Assembly: GCF_002252565.1 (NCBI RefSeq)
Contig: NZ_NPML01000007.1
Location: 410,733 to 474,732, forward strand
Direction: 5' to 3'
DNA length: 64,000 bases
DNA from: Petroclostridium xylanilyticum
GTDB taxonomy: Bacteria > Bacillota > Clostridia > SK-Y3
Part shown: positions 8,184-17,685 of the stretch, in pieces
Position numbering within the stretch: the stretch's first letter is position 1
How the letters are laid out: each line of letters begins with the position of its first letter
Notes under the pieces: generated by a model
Database searches by the model: none
Told to the model about the DNA's origin: nothing
What the model saw: only the letters and a program-made list of their open reading frames with translations
Made by a program: the position numbers and the translations under genes

Positions 8184-10688
8184 TCATTCCACTCCCCTGT
8201 AATAATGTCCCCTTGTGAAGCCTTCCTTCATTATTTTTTCAATAAAATCTCCATGCTTTTCCATTGCCTTATCTTGTCCCATTTCCATGGCATCTTTATA
8301 GATTGAAGCTATCTTTTTACACTCTGCTGGACTCTCGTTTGTAAATAGCAGTCTGATTGAATTAATTCTACTGGATAATATATCATCCATCTTATCAACA
8401 AGAAAAAGTGGTTGTGAGTTCAAAATTTCTGTACGGCATGTAAATTTATTTGTCATCAGCGGAAATACTATGCCTTTTCTGTCTCTAAGGCCATATCCCT
8501 TCATATCACAGCAGCATTTGCACGAACTGTCCAGATATCTTGAATAACTTCCAATAGGGCAATTTTGCATTATCATTAAAGGCAGCCTACCATACACAAG
8601 AATTTCCGATTCCAATGCCAGCGGCTTCTGAATATTGTTTATCTGTTTAAAAGTTAGTTCCGGTGATAACGTTACACACTTAAATCCCAGCTCACCGGCA
8701 GTATAAATACTTAGAGAATTAAATATATTCAAACTAAAATCACCATATAGATTATATGAACTACCTTCCCCCAGCAAAACCGTATGACCTATATTACCCA
8801 GCATTACACTATTAATTCCAAGTTGACCTATAAGGTCTACTATTTGCCTGTATACCTTTATATCTCTTTCAAGAAGTATCCGGGGAAAAGCGCAAACAAT
8901 CTCTATTTCCTGGGAAATGTATTGTAAAATAATATCTTTAAAATTCTCTTGATCTTTGTGCTCCAGCAAAGCGTTTGCCGTAATATAAATCCTTTCCAAC
9001 CCACTATTTAACAATTCTTTTGCCTGCAAATAACTGTTAACCTGTGCGCCTAATTTTATTTTGCCAGCATTTTGCATCACAAGATTATCTTTATTAACAA
9101 GCTGCTCAATTCTGTACTTTGCTTCTGCAACCTGTACAGGTTGACGTTTGAAATTATTAATTCTTTTATCTACTAGTAATTCCACTGCATTTCTTCTCAC
9201 ACTGTTAATCTCACTGACAGGCAATGCCAGCCCTGGTTGTATATCCACACTTATATCTACAAAATCAAAAGGAGTACCTCCCAGTTTATTTAGCTGCTGT
9301 AATACTTTGTCAGTCTCCAATTCTTTATTAATAGCCTTTTCTGCATCTTTCTGTCCCGTAGCCTCTACATAATTACCTTTATCATCCCACAAACTTATAC
9401 GAACAGGTTTTTCAAGTTCAATTTTGCAATGTCCGTATATAGGTATTTTCTTAAGGTTAACGCTTTCACCAAAGGTCTGTTTCGCTTCTTCATTAATCTT
9501 AACATCAGATGTTTTATAGACCTTGTCTCCTTTTTTTATATCTCCACTTATGTTAAAACTTACAACCTGTCCTTTAACTGCAGAATCTATATTTTTAGAA
9601 CCAAGCATTAATTTTGTAACGATTATCCCCTGGTCTTGACCACTTTTTGTCCATATCTCAATGCCATCACCCACATTTAAATTGCCCTCCAAGTTTATAT
9701 GTACCAGATTTTTCTTTTTATCATAGGAAACAACATCTCCTATGTATATGCCCCAATTATTCGGCCTTATATAACTCATCATGCTTTCCCCGGTTTTGCC
9801 TTTAAAATAATTCTGTGTGAAACCTCCCCTGTTGAACATCTGTAAAAGTGTATCATAATCTTCTTGATTTACCTTAAGATTACTATCCAGGTAATGCCTG
9901 TAGATTCTCGTTACTACTGCAACATATTCAGGACGTTTCATCCTGCCTTCAATTTTTAATGATTTTACTCCCACCTCTTTTAATTTATTCAGGTATTCAA
10001 TAAGGCTTAGGTCTTTAGGGCTTAATAAATACTTTTGGCTTAATTTTTCATGCAGCACTTTCTGGGAATCCATATCTACAAAATCATAGGGAAGGCGGCA
10101 TGGTTGTGCACAACACCCCCTATTGCCACTCCTTCCCCCTATCAAACTACTCATAAGGCACTGCCCGGAATAAGACATGCATAATGCACCATGTATAAAA
10201 ACCTCTACTTCAAGGGGAGAATTTTTACAAATATACCGTATTTCTTCATAGCTTAATTCCCTTGCCAGGACCACCCTGTCAAATCCCATTTTTTCTAATA
10301 TTTTTACGCCTCCAAGGTTGTGAATGGTCATTTGCGTGCTGGCATGCAGGCTCAATTCAGGCACAGCTTCCTTTATCAACCTAGCAACACCTAAGTCCTG
10401 TACAATTACTGCATCGATACCTATATTATTAGCAAGAACAATAAAGCTAACCAATTCTTCTAACTCTCTGTCATTTAAAAGTGTATTAACCGTCAAATAA
10501 ACACTTACTCCTCTAACGTGGCAATATTCTACAGCCCGTTTTAACTGCTCATCATCAAAATTTCCCGCATATTGACGTGCATTAAAAGCCTTTCCTCCCA
10601 GATAAACCGCATCAGCTCCATTTTGTACTGCAGCAACCAACGCCTCCCAGGTTCCTGCCGGAGACAACAGTTCTACATCATTATCCAA
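8184..10688 (-). CDS. U32-family peptidase / RNA hydroxylase-like protein with DUF3656
   Basis: A large (834 aa) member of the U32 family. The family signature EVFIHGALCMSYSGQCLMS is followed by further cysteines (RGCCAQPCRLPY), and a CKCCCD cluster lies near residue 720; such cysteines are proposed iron-sulfur ligands. Members of this length (RlhA/YdcP type in E. coli) are needed for hydroxylation of a 23S rRNA cytidine rather than proteolysis; that assignment here is by homology of architecture. I start it at TTG 10688 (DNDVELLSPAG), which has AAGGAAGTG six bases upstream. A longer reading from 10736 would run through a GTGAAC-type intergenic repeat. Confidence 0.88.
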   Translation of the reverse strand: MDNDVELLSPAGTWEALVAAVQNGADAVYLGGKAFNARQYAGNFDDEQLKRAVEYCHVRGVSVYLTVNTLLNDRELEELVSFIVLANNIGIDAVIVQDLGVARLIKEAVPELSLHASTQMTIHNLGGVKILEKMGFDRVVLARELSYEEIRYICKNSPLEVEVFIHGALCMSYSGQCLMSSLIGGRSGNRGCCAQPCRLPYDFVDMDSQKVLHEKLSQKYLLSPKDLSLIEYLNKLKEVGVKSLKIEGRMKRPEYVAVVTRIYRHYLDSNLKVNQEDYDTLLQMFNRGGFTQNYFKGKTGESMMSYIRPNNWGIYIGDVVSYDKKKNLVHINLEGNLNVGDGIEIWTKSGQDQGIIVTKLMLGSKNIDSAVKGQVVSFNISGDIKKGDKVYKTSDVKINEEAKQTFGESVNLKKIPIYGHCKIELEKPVRISLWDDKGNYVEATGQKDAEKAINKELETDKVLQQLNKLGGTPFDFVDISVDIQPGLALPVSEINSVRRNAVELLVDKRINNFKRQPVQVAEAKYRIEQLVNKDNLVMQNAGKIKLGAQVNSYLQAKELLNSGLERIYITANALLEHKDQENFKDIILQYISQEIEIVCAFPRILLERDIKVYRQIVDLIGQLGINSVMLGNIGHTVLLGEGSSYNLYGDFSLNIFNSLSIYTAGELGFKCVTLSPELTFKQINNIQKPLALESEILVYGRLPLMIMQNCPIGSYSRYLDSSCKCCCDMKGYGLRDRKGIVFPLMTNKFTCRTEILNSQPLFLVDKMDDILSSRINSIRLLFTNESPAECKKIASIYKDAMEMGQDKAMEKHGDFIEKIMKEGFTRGHYYRGVE

Positions 10689-10747
10689 ATCGGTCACTTC
10701 CTTTATTAATAGTTCACGGTTCGTAATCAGGTGCATTTTCTAAATTA

Positions 10748-10963
10748 AATCTGAAGAATATTATTCCAATAACAGGAGTTCCAAGGCTAAGAGCTTGTAA
10801 ACTTGCGTCTAAGGTCAGGGGACACACCTCTCCTTCGTCGAGGAATGTCCCCAATAAAGGCATCAAACTCGCTGCCGCTCAAACAGGTGATGCGACTTCT
10901 CCTCCGCTGCGTTAACAAGCTCTAAGCCTTTCCACAACGTTCTTTCCATAATATTCTTCAAAT
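10748..10963. repeat. ~216-bp palindromic element with inverted terminal copies of the interspersed repeat
   Basis: The left end (CTGAAGAATATTAT..., then AAGGCTAAGAGCTTGT at about 10783-10798) is matched in inverse by the right end (ACAAGCTCTAAGCCTTT, then ATAATATTCTTCAAAT, about 10915-10963). Both ends are versions of the repeat at 40-118. The interior contains GGGGACACACCTC...GAGGAATGTCCCC (10818-10852), a REP-like stem, and a GC-richer segment near 10865-10910. The element ends at the stop codon of the metalloenzyme gene at 10964. No ORF is seen in it. It resembles a non-autonomous palindromic element; mobility is inference. Confidence 0.7.
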
Positions 10964-11866
10964 CTAAAATATACGCCTTTCATAATCGGTCAGGGCTAAG
11001 CTAAAAACTCTAATAATTGCCGGACTAATATCTACCAGTGAAGTAATTCCTTCCACAAATATTTCAGCACATTTGCCATGTACAATTGTAGGTACTTTGT
11101 TAAAGGTGTGGGTTTTCACGGATAGATCCTCTATATTGCCATGATCACTGGTAATCACTAATAAAGTATTTGTATAATCTATGATCTTATCCAATTTACC
11201 TAAAAATCTATCTAAAATCTCTAATACCTCTTCACTCTTTTCTCTCTCCTGCTTATGCCCTATTATATCAGTCATGAAGTATTCAAAAAATGTAAAGTCA
11301 TACTCCTGGGATATATTGAATAATATCTGTGCAGCTGACTCAGGTTCAATAAGGGATACTTCGTACCCGCTTTCTATCAATATCTTATTAATTATATCAT
11401 GATAAATCCCTCTGCCATGCTTTAAATCTTCTACAGTCCGAAAAGTTATCCCCGCAGCCATACAGGCAACAGTAGACGCTGAAGGCCTCAATTTTCTACT
11501 CTTAGGGTTGTTAATCTGCTGCAAATACTGCTCTCTATATACATTGGCATTTGTAACTTTTACATTCATTTCTTTTAGTATTTTAAAAAGACTATGTTTA
11601 TATAATAATTTTTTTAAAGTAATGGTGGGCTGCCCGTGTAAATGCCTTCCCAGTACCTGTGGTGCATTTATTCCCGTGAGAATAGCCGTCTGACCCGTGG
11701 CACTTTGCGGTAATCCTTCCACACCTAAAGTCGTATCAGTAGGAATTACAATATATTCAGCCATCATTTTACGTATATTAGGTATATTGGCACTATATAA
11801 TGGGTTTATCTGTACCTCTTCCCTTCCCAGCCCAAAACCGTCAATAAAGATAAATACAACCTTCAT
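10964..11866 (-). CDS. Alkaline-phosphatase-superfamily metalloenzyme (phosphoglycerate mutase-like)
   Basis: A 300-aa protein beginning KVVFIFIDGFGLG and containing TDTTLGVEGLPQSATGQTA (metal-binding Asp and catalytic Thr/Ser region) and LVITSDHGNIED (metal-binding Asp-His). These are core motifs of the cofactor-independent phosphoglycerate mutase/alkaline phosphatase superfamily. The length is far below the usual iPGM of about 510 aa, so the iPGM insertion domain is missing and glycolytic activity is doubtful; a small hydrolase or mutase of unknown substrate is more likely. It is monocistronic. Confidence 0.75.
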   Translation of the reverse strand: MKVVFIFIDGFGLGREEVQINPLYSANIPNIRKMMAEYIVIPTDTTLGVEGLPQSATGQTAILTGINAPQVLGRHLHGQPTITLKKLLYKHSLFKILKEMNVKVTNANVYREQYLQQINNPKSRKLRPSASTVACMAAGITFRTVEDLKHGRGIYHDIINKILIESGYEVSLIEPESAAQILFNISQEYDFTFFEYFMTDIIGHKQEREKSEEVLEILDRFLGKLDKIIDYTNTLLVITSDHGNIEDLSVKTHTFNKVPTIVHGKCAEIFVEGITSLVDISPAIIRVFSLALTDYERRIF

Positions 11867-12060
11867 GATTATCCGTTTTTACCCTCCAATGATAATATTC
11901 TTCATCCGGATAAGTACCATCATATATTGCATGTTCTTCCTTCGGCCTATATTGGTATTCATGCGGACAAAGACGCATTGTTCCACCCGCAGAGTTTCGA
12001 GGCATGGCTCAAGACACAAATAATGATGAAAATATGCTTGATTGCTCAGGGCTTCGACAT

Positions 12061-12113
12061 GGGGACGGTTCCTCAGTCGCATGAAAAGCGCATTCGACAG
12101 ACGAACCGTCCCC
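12061..12113. repeat. REP-like palindrome (GGGGACGGTTC core)
   Basis: GGGGACGGTTC (12061-12071) is matched by GAACCGTCCCC (12103-12113), and each core is followed by a GTCGCAT/GTCGAAT-type tail, giving a palindrome with a 31-base centre. The core also appears, with the same GTCGCAT tail, as a 25-bp tandem pair at 56724-56773 and in altered form at 10818-10852. The surrounding gap (11867-12237) has no convincing gene: overlapping readings in both strands cross this palindrome and have no good start. An ACTCCCCACTCCCC repeat follows at 12167-12190. Confidence 0.7.
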
Positions 12114-12166
12114 AAGTCGCATCCCTTCTTCCTGCTAAACCGGACTTTTTCTGTGGTTTCGGTTTT

Positions 12167-12190
12167 ACTCCCCACTCCCCACTATTTTTA
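12167..12190. repeat. AGTGGGGAGTG-type intergenic repeat, single arm
   Basis: ACTCCCCACTCCCCACTATT is the complement of the array seen at 6960-6979 and matches further copies at 38.51 and 46.91 kb. Only one arm is present here. It lies about 50 bases beyond the 3' end of hisIE. Confidence 0.6.
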
Positions 12191-12237
12191 TATTAATCTT
12201 TAATGCTATTTATATATATTACGTGAATAAATATTTA

Positions 12238-12873
12238 TCACTTTCTTCGTTCCAGCTCATCATAAACCTCATCTAGTGTGATCCCACGTTCTACCAACAC
12301 TACCAAAAGATGATACAGCAAATCAGCAACCTCATAGCGAATTTCGTCAGCAGCTTTATTTTTTGCTGCAATAATGACTTCTGCCGTTTCTTCTCCCACC
12401 TTTTTTAACATTTTATCTATGCCTTTAGAAAATAAATAATTGGTATAAGACCCTTCTTTAGGATTTTTCACTCTATCTACTATAATATCATATACATCCT
12501 GGAGTACCTTTGCTTTATTAAAATTACTATCTTCCACCTCTTCTAACTGCCCGTTTTTATATTCCCTGTAAAAACATGAATAATGATTAGTATGGCAAGC
12601 TGCCTCTATCTGTTCTACACTAATTAATAAACAGTCGTTGTCACAATCTAATTTAATGCTTTTAACATACTGAAAATGCCCGGAAGTTTCACCCTTCATC
12701 CATAACTTCTCCCGGCTCCGGCTCCAAAAAACAGTCTTGCCTGTTTGTACAGTCTTTTGTACCGTTTCCTTGTTCATGTATGCCATCATTAAAACTTCAC
12801 CTGTTTTATAATCCTGAATAATTGCAGGAATAAGTCCTTTATCATCGAATTTTAATTGATCCACAAAGTTCAT
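12238..12873 (-). CDS. hisIE: Bifunctional phosphoribosyl-AMP cyclohydrolase / phosphoribosyl-ATP pyrophosphatase
   Basis: Catalyses steps 2 and 3 of histidine synthesis. The N-terminal HisI domain (about residues 1-105) shows [24 protein letters not shown] and the zinc-site region DCDNDCLL...CHTNHYSCF. The C-terminal HisE domain (about 115-211) carries the helical pattern [13 protein letters not shown]...[14 protein letters not shown] use ATG 12873 ([11 protein letters not shown]), with GGGGGA eight bases upstream, over an ATG five codons earlier. It is the last gene of the his operon, 144 bp after hisF; that gap carries repeat copy C. Confidence 0.95.
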   Translation of the reverse strand: MNFVDQLKFDDKGLIPAIIQDYKTGEVLMMAYMNKETVQKTVQTGKTVFWSRSREKLWMKGETSGHFQYVKSIKLDCDNDCLLISVEQIEAACHTNHYSCFYREYKNGQLEEVEDSNFNKAKVLQDVYDIIVDRVKNPKEGSYTNYLFSKGIDKMLKKVGEETAEVIIAAKNKAADEIRYEVADLLYHLLVVLVERGITLDEVYDELERRK

Positions 12874-12962
12874 TACTACTTCCCCCATTCTATAAATGTA
12901 TGCGTACTGGCATAAAGCTCAGAGCTTAGAAATCGGAGTTCGGAAAATCTCTCCCCAAACCC

Positions 12963-13025
12963 CGGGCGTATATTTTTTAGTTGAAGAATATTATGGAAAA
13001 AACGTTGCGAAAAGGCTTAGAGCCT
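12963..13025. repeat. Interspersed ~65-bp repeat, copy C
   Basis: The sequence GCGTATATTTTTTAGTTGAAG followed by AATATTATGGAA and, further on, AGGCTTAGAGCCT repeats copy A at 40-118. The hisF stop codon (complement of TTA at 13017-13019) lies inside the loop of the AGGCT-tag-AGCCT palindrome, so the repeat overlaps the last two codons and stop of hisF. Unlike copy A, there is no complementary arm here. Confidence 0.75.
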
Positions 13026-13778
13026 GACTTCTACTCCCCTGTCTCTAAGATATTGCTTTAAATCTCTAATTTCCATCTCTTTATAGTGAAACAATGAAGC
13101 TGCCAGTATTGCATCTGCTTGTCCGGCAGTGATAGCTTCATAGAAATGCTCCATGGTTCCTGCTCCGCCTGAAGCAATAACCGGAATTTTAACTTGCGAG
13201 GATATGGCATAGGTTAACTCAATATCATATCCATTTTTAGTACCATCACAGTCCATACTCGTAAGCAAGATTTCTCCGGCGCCTCTTTTTTCAGCTTCTA
13301 TTGCCCATTCAACAGCGTCCTTTTTTGTGTTAATTCTACCACCATTCAGGTAGACTTCCCATCCTTCACCATTCTCCCGCCTTTTTGCATCAATCGCAAC
13401 TACTACACATTGGCTGCCAAATCTCCAGGCTGCTTCTGAGATGAGTTCGGGTCTCTTTAGGGCAGCAGAGTTAACCGAAATTTTGTCAGCACCCTCTCTT
13501 AAAATATCTCTAAAATCTTCGACCGTCCTTATTCCCCCGCCTACAGTAAAAGGTATAAATACCTGCTCTGCAGTCCTCCGGACTACATCTAACATAATGG
13601 TTCTTGCATCGGACGATGCAGTAATATCTAGAAACACTAATTCATCGGCACCGGCTTTATCATATACAGAAGCAATTTCAACCGGATCACCGGCGTCACG
13701 CAAATTAACGAAATTAACTCCTTTTACAACCCTTCCTGCATGGACATCAAGACACGGTATAATTCTTTTGGCTAACAT
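13017..13778 (-). CDS. hisF: Imidazole glycerol phosphate synthase cyclase subunit
   Basis: TIM-barrel cyclase that, with HisH, converts PRFAR and glutamine-derived ammonia to imidazole glycerol phosphate and AICAR. The 253-aa protein starts [20 protein letters not shown], placing catalytic Asp11 in CLDV, and VVAIDAK carries the second catalytic Asp near residue 130. The phosphate-binding GGGI and ASGGAG loops are present. It is 6 bp after hisA. Its last residues and stop are contributed by repeat copy C. Confidence 0.97.
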   Translation of the reverse strand: MLAKRIIPCLDVHAGRVVKGVNFVNLRDAGDPVEIASVYDKAGADELVFLDITASSDARTIMLDVVRRTAEQVFIPFTVGGGIRTVEDFRDILREGADKISVNSAALKRPELISEAAWRFGSQCVVVAIDAKRRENGEGWEVYLNGGRINTKKDAVEWAIEAEKRGAGEILLTSMDCDGTKNGYDIELTYAISSQVKIPVIASGGAGTMEHFYEAITAGQADAILAASLFHYKEMEIRDLKQYLRDRGVEVRL

Positions 13779-13784
13779 TTGTCA

Positions 13785-14501
13785 TCACTCCTTTGCTACC
13801 TCTAACGCTTCTACAAGACTAACATTTCCGGTATAAAGCGCTTTTCCTACAATTACCCCTTCTACTCCTGTTTTCTTCAACTCTTTAATATCGCTAAGAC
13901 TACTCACCCCGCCTGAAGCAATTACATCAATCGCAAGACTGTCTACCATTTCTTTCATGGCAGCAATATTTGGTCCTTTTAGCATTCCATCTCTTGAAAT
14001 ATCCGTATATACTATCGTTTTAACTCCAATTTCCTGCATCTTTTTAGCAAAACTTACGGCTGAAAAATCACTTACTTTTTCCCATCCTTCTATTGCTACC
14101 TTTCCATCCTTCGCATCAATTCCTACAACAATCCTTTCTTTATACTGCGCTGCTGCTTCCTTCACTAGCAAAGGATTCCTGACAGCCGAAGTTCCTAATA
14201 TAACCCTGGTCACTCCATTGTCCAACATAGATTTTATATTTTCAATGGTTCTAATCCCTCCACCCAACTGAACAGGGATCGACACTGACTTTACTATTTC
14301 TTTTATAATTTCACTATTCACCGATTGTCCGGTTAGAGCACCATCCAGATCTACAAGATGAATATACTTTGCACCCAGTTGTTCCCATTTTTTTGCCATT
14401 TGTACCGGATTATCCGAATATACCGTCACATCAGAAAACTTTCCTTGTACAAGTCTTACACATTTTCCTTGTTTTATATCTATTGCAGGATATATAACCA
14501 T
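13785..14501 (-). CDS. hisA: ProFAR isomerase
   Basis: 1-(5-phosphoribosyl)-5-[(5-phosphoribosylamino)methylideneamino]imidazole-4-carboxamide isomerase, a TIM barrel with the Amadori rearrangement. The protein of 238 aa begins MVIYPAIDIKQGKCVRLVQG with catalytic Asp8, has TDISRDGML with the second catalytic Asp near 128, and GGGIRT/ASGGVSS phosphate loops. Length and motifs are normal. It lies between hisH and hisF with short gaps. Confidence 0.97.
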   Translation of the reverse strand: MVIYPAIDIKQGKCVRLVQGKFSDVTVYSDNPVQMAKKWEQLGAKYIHLVDLDGALTGQSVNSEIIKEIVKSVSIPVQLGGGIRTIENIKSMLDNGVTRVILGTSAVRNPLLVKEAAAQYKERIVVGIDAKDGKVAIEGWEKVSDFSAVSFAKKMQEIGVKTIVYTDISRDGMLKGPNIAAMKEMVDSLAIDVIASGGVSSLSDIKELKKTGVEGVIVGKALYTGNVSLVEALEVAKE

Positions 14502-14543
14502 CGCATTCCCTCCAATGTTAACTAAAAACTAGAAATCACAATT

Positions 14544-15167
14544 TTATATTAATTTTTTATACGCTATTTTTCCAAAATTATCCAATATTTTCAAGCCGAC
14601 TTCTCCACTCTTTTCAGGATGAAACTGTGTAGCATATATATTTCCCTTATTGACTGCCACATCTATTTCTATCCCATAAGTGGTGGTGCCTATTACATTA
14701 TCCCGGTCAGCCGCCTCAAGATAATAGGAATGTACAAAATAGACATAGGGGTCAACAGGTAAATCCTTGAACAGCTGATTTTCTTTTGTAATCGTTAACT
14801 TATTCCAACCCATATGAGGAACTTTTAGAATTCCCCTATCCGGTATTAACTTTATACCCCCACGAAGAATTCCTAATCCTTCAGGATTTCCACCTTCTTC
14901 ACTATAATCAAAGAGCAGTTGCATCCCCAAACATATCCCTAAAAATGGTTTTTGGGAATCTATTAATTGGTATACTAATTCGTCCAGACCTGTAGTTTTC
15001 AAACTACTCATTGCATCAGCGAAGGCACCAACTCCTGGTAATACAACAGCATCTGCCTTTTGAATAAAGTCCTTGTCGTTTGAAGTCATTGCTTCATATC
15101 CCAAAAATTGGAATGCTTTTTCTACACTTCTTAAATTTCCTACACCATAATCAATAATTGCAATCAT
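14544..15167 (-). CDS. hisH: Imidazole glycerol phosphate synthase glutaminase subunit
   Basis: Class I glutamine amidotransferase that supplies ammonia to HisF. The 207-aa protein has the nucleophile motif [10 protein letters not shown] and the His-Glu pair in QFHPEKSG, completing the catalytic triad. The start overlaps the stop of hisG by 4 bases, so translation is coupled. hisB, hisC or hisD are often found between hisG and hisH but are missing here. Confidence 0.97.
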   Translation of the reverse strand: MIAIIDYGVGNLRSVEKAFQFLGYEAMTSNDKDFIQKADAVVLPGVGAFADAMSSLKTTGLDELVYQLIDSQKPFLGICLGMQLLFDYSEEGGNPEGLGILRGGIKLIPDRGILKVPHMGWNKLTITKENQLFKDLPVDPYVYFVHSYYLEAADRDNVIGTTTYGIEIDVAVNKGNIYATQFHPEKSGEVGLKILDNFGKIAYKKLI

Positions 15168-15811
15168 GTACGGCCCTCCTCAATTTTTTCTTTAACCCGT
15201 CTAACAATATCCAGGATTCTTTCTTTTTCCATTTTCATACTTACACGGTTTACAACCAGCCGGGCACTTATGTCGCATATTTCTTCAATTACTACCAGTC
15301 CATTTTCCTGGAGAGTTTTTCCACTTTCAACGATATCTACAATGACTTCCGACAAACCGACCAAAGGGGCAAGTTCTACCGACCCGTTTAATTTAATAAC
15401 TTCAATTGTCTGTCCCTTCTTTATTTGAAAGTAATCCCTTGCAATGCGGGGATATTTTGTAGCAACTCTTTTATTGTTAAGATTATCTAATTTGTCTTTT
15501 AATGCTGCAGGACCGGCTACTACCATTCTACAGGCTCCAAATTTGAGATTTACCATTTCATATAAATTTCTTCCTTCTTCCAACAAAGTATCTTTCCCAA
15601 CAATACCTATATCTGCCGCCCCGTATTCTACGTAAGTAGGTACATCCGAAGCTTTGACCAGGATAAATTTAATCTTTTTTTCTTCATCTATAAAAATAAG
15701 CTTCCTTGACTTCTCTTTCATTTCACCGCACTTTAAACCGATTGATTCAAATATATCTATGGAAAGCTCTGCCAGTCTCCCTTTTGCCAGGGCAATCGTA
15801 ATATATTTCAT
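15164..15811 (-). CDS. hisG: ATP phosphoribosyltransferase, short form
   Basis: First enzyme of histidine synthesis, condensing ATP and PRPP. The 215-aa product is the short HisG-S form without the C-terminal regulatory domain, which needs HisZ for activity and feedback control; hisZ is immediately upstream (1 bp apart). Visible motifs include [25 protein letters not shown] and the PRPP loop region [20 protein letters not shown]. The GTG/ATG context has a good GGAGGACAA-like site. Confidence 0.96.
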   Translation of the reverse strand: MKYITIALAKGRLAELSIDIFESIGLKCGEMKEKSRKLIFIDEEKKIKFILVKASDVPTYVEYGAADIGIVGKDTLLEEGRNLYEMVNLKFGACRMVVAGPAALKDKLDNLNNKRVATKYPRIARDYFQIKKGQTIEVIKLNGSVELAPLVGLSEVIVDIVESGKTLQENGLVVIEEICDISARLVVNRVSMKMEKERILDIVRRVKEKIEEGRT

Positions 15812-15812
15812 G

Positions 15813-17099
15813 CTAATTGTCCTCCTTTATTTCCTGCCCACCACTTTTTAGTAATGCACTTACACTGGTGTTTACTTTTTCACCTGTCTGCAAGTTATGA
15901 AGTTCAATATTTTCCTCATCATATACTGTAATGATGCCATCTATCTTTTTACACTTGGCATATGCAACAACACTGTCAGGAGAATATTCCCCAGGATATA
16001 CTTCTACAATTAACCCTTGACTTCTCAACTCGTCGGCAATTTGAAATGCTTTTTTTCTCCCTGTCCCATAATAATTTATCAAACTATCTACTTTCCATAG
16101 CTGAAACTCTACCTTTTGCCTTTCTAAAGCAGACATAAGCCTGTTAATACCAATAGCAACACCCATGGCGGGGAGACTTTTTCCGAATTCACTTATTAAT
16201 CCATCGTATCTTCCACCCGAACATACAGGGAAGCCTAAACCATGGGTAAAACCTTTAAAGATGATTCCTGTATAATAATTAATACTTTGCACCATTCCTA
16301 AATCTATAGATATATATTGTTCCAATCCATAGTCTAAAAGAATATTGTAAACCTGCCGCAGGTTTTTTAATGCATTTAAAGCTCTTGTGTTTATGGTCTC
16401 TTTTTCCAGGTTATCTATTATTTCAATACCTCCAAACAGTGAAGGAAGATTTAATATAATATTTTTTAGTTGGCTGTCCATTTCATAGGATTTGACCAAT
16501 TCTTCTATAGCTAAAGAATCTTTACTATCAATCAATATTCTCATTTTTTCTATATCGTCCTCAGCCAGTCCTGTCTGGTCCATTAGCCCTTTAAAAAATT
16601 CAATCTGGCCAATCTCTATTTGAAATTCTTTAAGCCCTGAAGCCAGAAGAGCATTGATTGTTATTGCAATTATTTCAGCATCCGCCTCGGGAGTATTAAT
16701 ACCTATCATTTCTATTCCTGCCTGTGTAAACTCTCTTAGCCTGGCTCCCTGATAAGGTTCATCATATCTAAAGGCATTTCCCACATAAGATAACCTCAAT
16801 GGAGGTGTTATGTCTTTATATTTGGTAGCAACAATTCTTGCAATTGGTGTAGTGATGTCTGGGCGTAATGCAAGAATTCTCCCTTGATGATCGAAAAACT
16901 TAAACATGGTTTCTTGTTCTATTAATCCGGATTCTCCGGCAAAAACATCATAAAATTCAAAAGTTGGAGGCTGGATTTCATAATATCCATAACTTTGAAA
17001 AATACTGGTGATCCGTTCTTCAATCTCTCTTTTTATAATACATTCTTCCTGTAAAATATCCTGAACACCTTCAGGAGTATGTAGTTTCCATTTTGACAT
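15813..17099 (-). CDS. hisZ: ATP phosphoribosyltransferase regulatory subunit
   Basis: Histidyl-tRNA-synthetase paralogue that forms an octameric complex with short HisG and binds histidine for feedback inhibition. The 428-aa protein starts [16 protein letters not shown] and has class II motifs [16 protein letters not shown] and the [10 protein letters not shown] and GGRYDGLI segments seen in HisZ. It ends with an unusual extra domain-like tail (residues about 330-415) resembling an anticodon-binding fold. First gene of the operon; GGGGTGG precedes the ATG. Confidence 0.95.
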   Translation of the reverse strand: MSKWKLHTPEGVQDILQEECIIKREIEERITSIFQSYGYYEIQPPTFEFYDVFAGESGLIEQETMFKFFDHQGRILALRPDITTPIARIVATKYKDITPPLRLSYVGNAFRYDEPYQGARLREFTQAGIEMIGINTPEADAEIIAITINALLASGLKEFQIEIGQIEFFKGLMDQTGLAEDDIEKMRILIDSKDSLAIEELVKSYEMDSQLKNIILNLPSLFGGIEIIDNLEKETINTRALNALKNLRQVYNILLDYGLEQYISIDLGMVQSINYYTGIIFKGFTHGLGFPVCSGGRYDGLISEFGKSLPAMGVAIGINRLMSALERQKVEFQLWKVDSLINYYGTGRKKAFQIADELRSQGLIVEVYPGEYSPDSVVAYAKCKKIDGIITVYDEENIELHNLQTGEKVNTSVSALLKSGGQEIKEDN

Positions 17100-17157
17100 A
17101 AGGCCACCCCTTACTTCAATATATTAAAGTGATAAATTGCTAAAGCAGGTTAACATG

Positions 17158-17186
17158 ATTATATTATTTTACTATGAATTTGTCAA
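17158..17186 (-). promoter_or_regulatory. Sigma-A promoter of the his operon
   Basis: On the minus strand TTGACA (complement of 17181-17186) is followed after exactly 17 bases by TATAAT (complement of 17158-17163), a perfect consensus. The leader to the hisZ ATG is about 52 nt, too short for a T-box, and I see no attenuator. The promoter lies directly after the terminator of the preceding small gene. Confidence 0.9.
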
Positions 17187-17220
17187 TAAAAAAATGCTTG
17201 AACTTAAATTTTCAAGCATT
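17187..17220 (-). terminator. Intrinsic terminator after the small Cys-rich gene
   Basis: AATGCTTGAA (17193-17202) pairs with TTCAAGCATT (17211-17220). Read on the minus strand the stem is followed by ATTTTTTTATT, a good U-run. It separates the 64-aa gene from the his promoter. Confidence 0.85.
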
Positions 17221-17256
17221 ATCATTATAATATTTTATAATATTTATTGTACTTGA

Positions 17257-17451
17257 TCATGTTTGATCCAAACTGGTAAGAACATTATCAAAGACATTGA
17301 TTACGCATTTTTTACCATCCCAATTTTTGCATACCCTGCATGATATGTTTTCAGCCCCGGTAGAAAATTTGCTGTTTGCTGTTCCACCTGAATTAAAATG
17401 ATCACAGGACTGCGCAACCGCAATCAACTGGTTCTCACTTGCATAATTCAT
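17257..17451 (-). CDS. Small cysteine-containing protein of unknown function
   Basis: A 64-aa protein (from ATG 17451; AGGAG lies upstream, and a GTG two codons earlier is also possible). It has four cysteines, three of them in ISCRVCKNWDGKKC, a spacing reminiscent of small metal-binding DUF1540-like proteins, but I do not recognise the family with certainty. It has its own terminator and is divergent from bactofilin at 17.7 kb. Confidence 0.7.
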   Translation of the reverse strand: MNYASENQLIAVAQSCDHFNSGGTANSKFSTGAENISCRVCKNWDGKKCVINVFDNVLTSLDQT

Positions 17452-17685
17452 CACTATCACTCTCCTACAAAAACTAAGATTAGTATTTGTTAGATCAAGC
17501 AGGATTATACAATTATATTAATCAACATATTGTGTTAGCCAAATTTTCTATAACAGATTAACCATCTTTTTAAAGTACAAAATTATACAATTTTTTTACG
17601 GGTTAGAAGGATTTTTAACCAATAGTGGAGAATAATGAAAAATATTTAGTTCTTATCAAAATTACAACAGTGGGGGTTATACATT

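Noticed and set aside
11867..12196. Possible small proteins on both strands (11879-12175 minus and 11927-12196 plus)
   Set aside because: Both cross the REP-like palindrome at 12061-12113, overlap each other almost fully, have no good ribosome-binding site and no recognisable family.
17100..17190. T-box or other his leader regulation
   Set aside because: The leader from the clear sigma-A promoter to hisZ is only about 52 nt, with no specifier loop or antiterminator.
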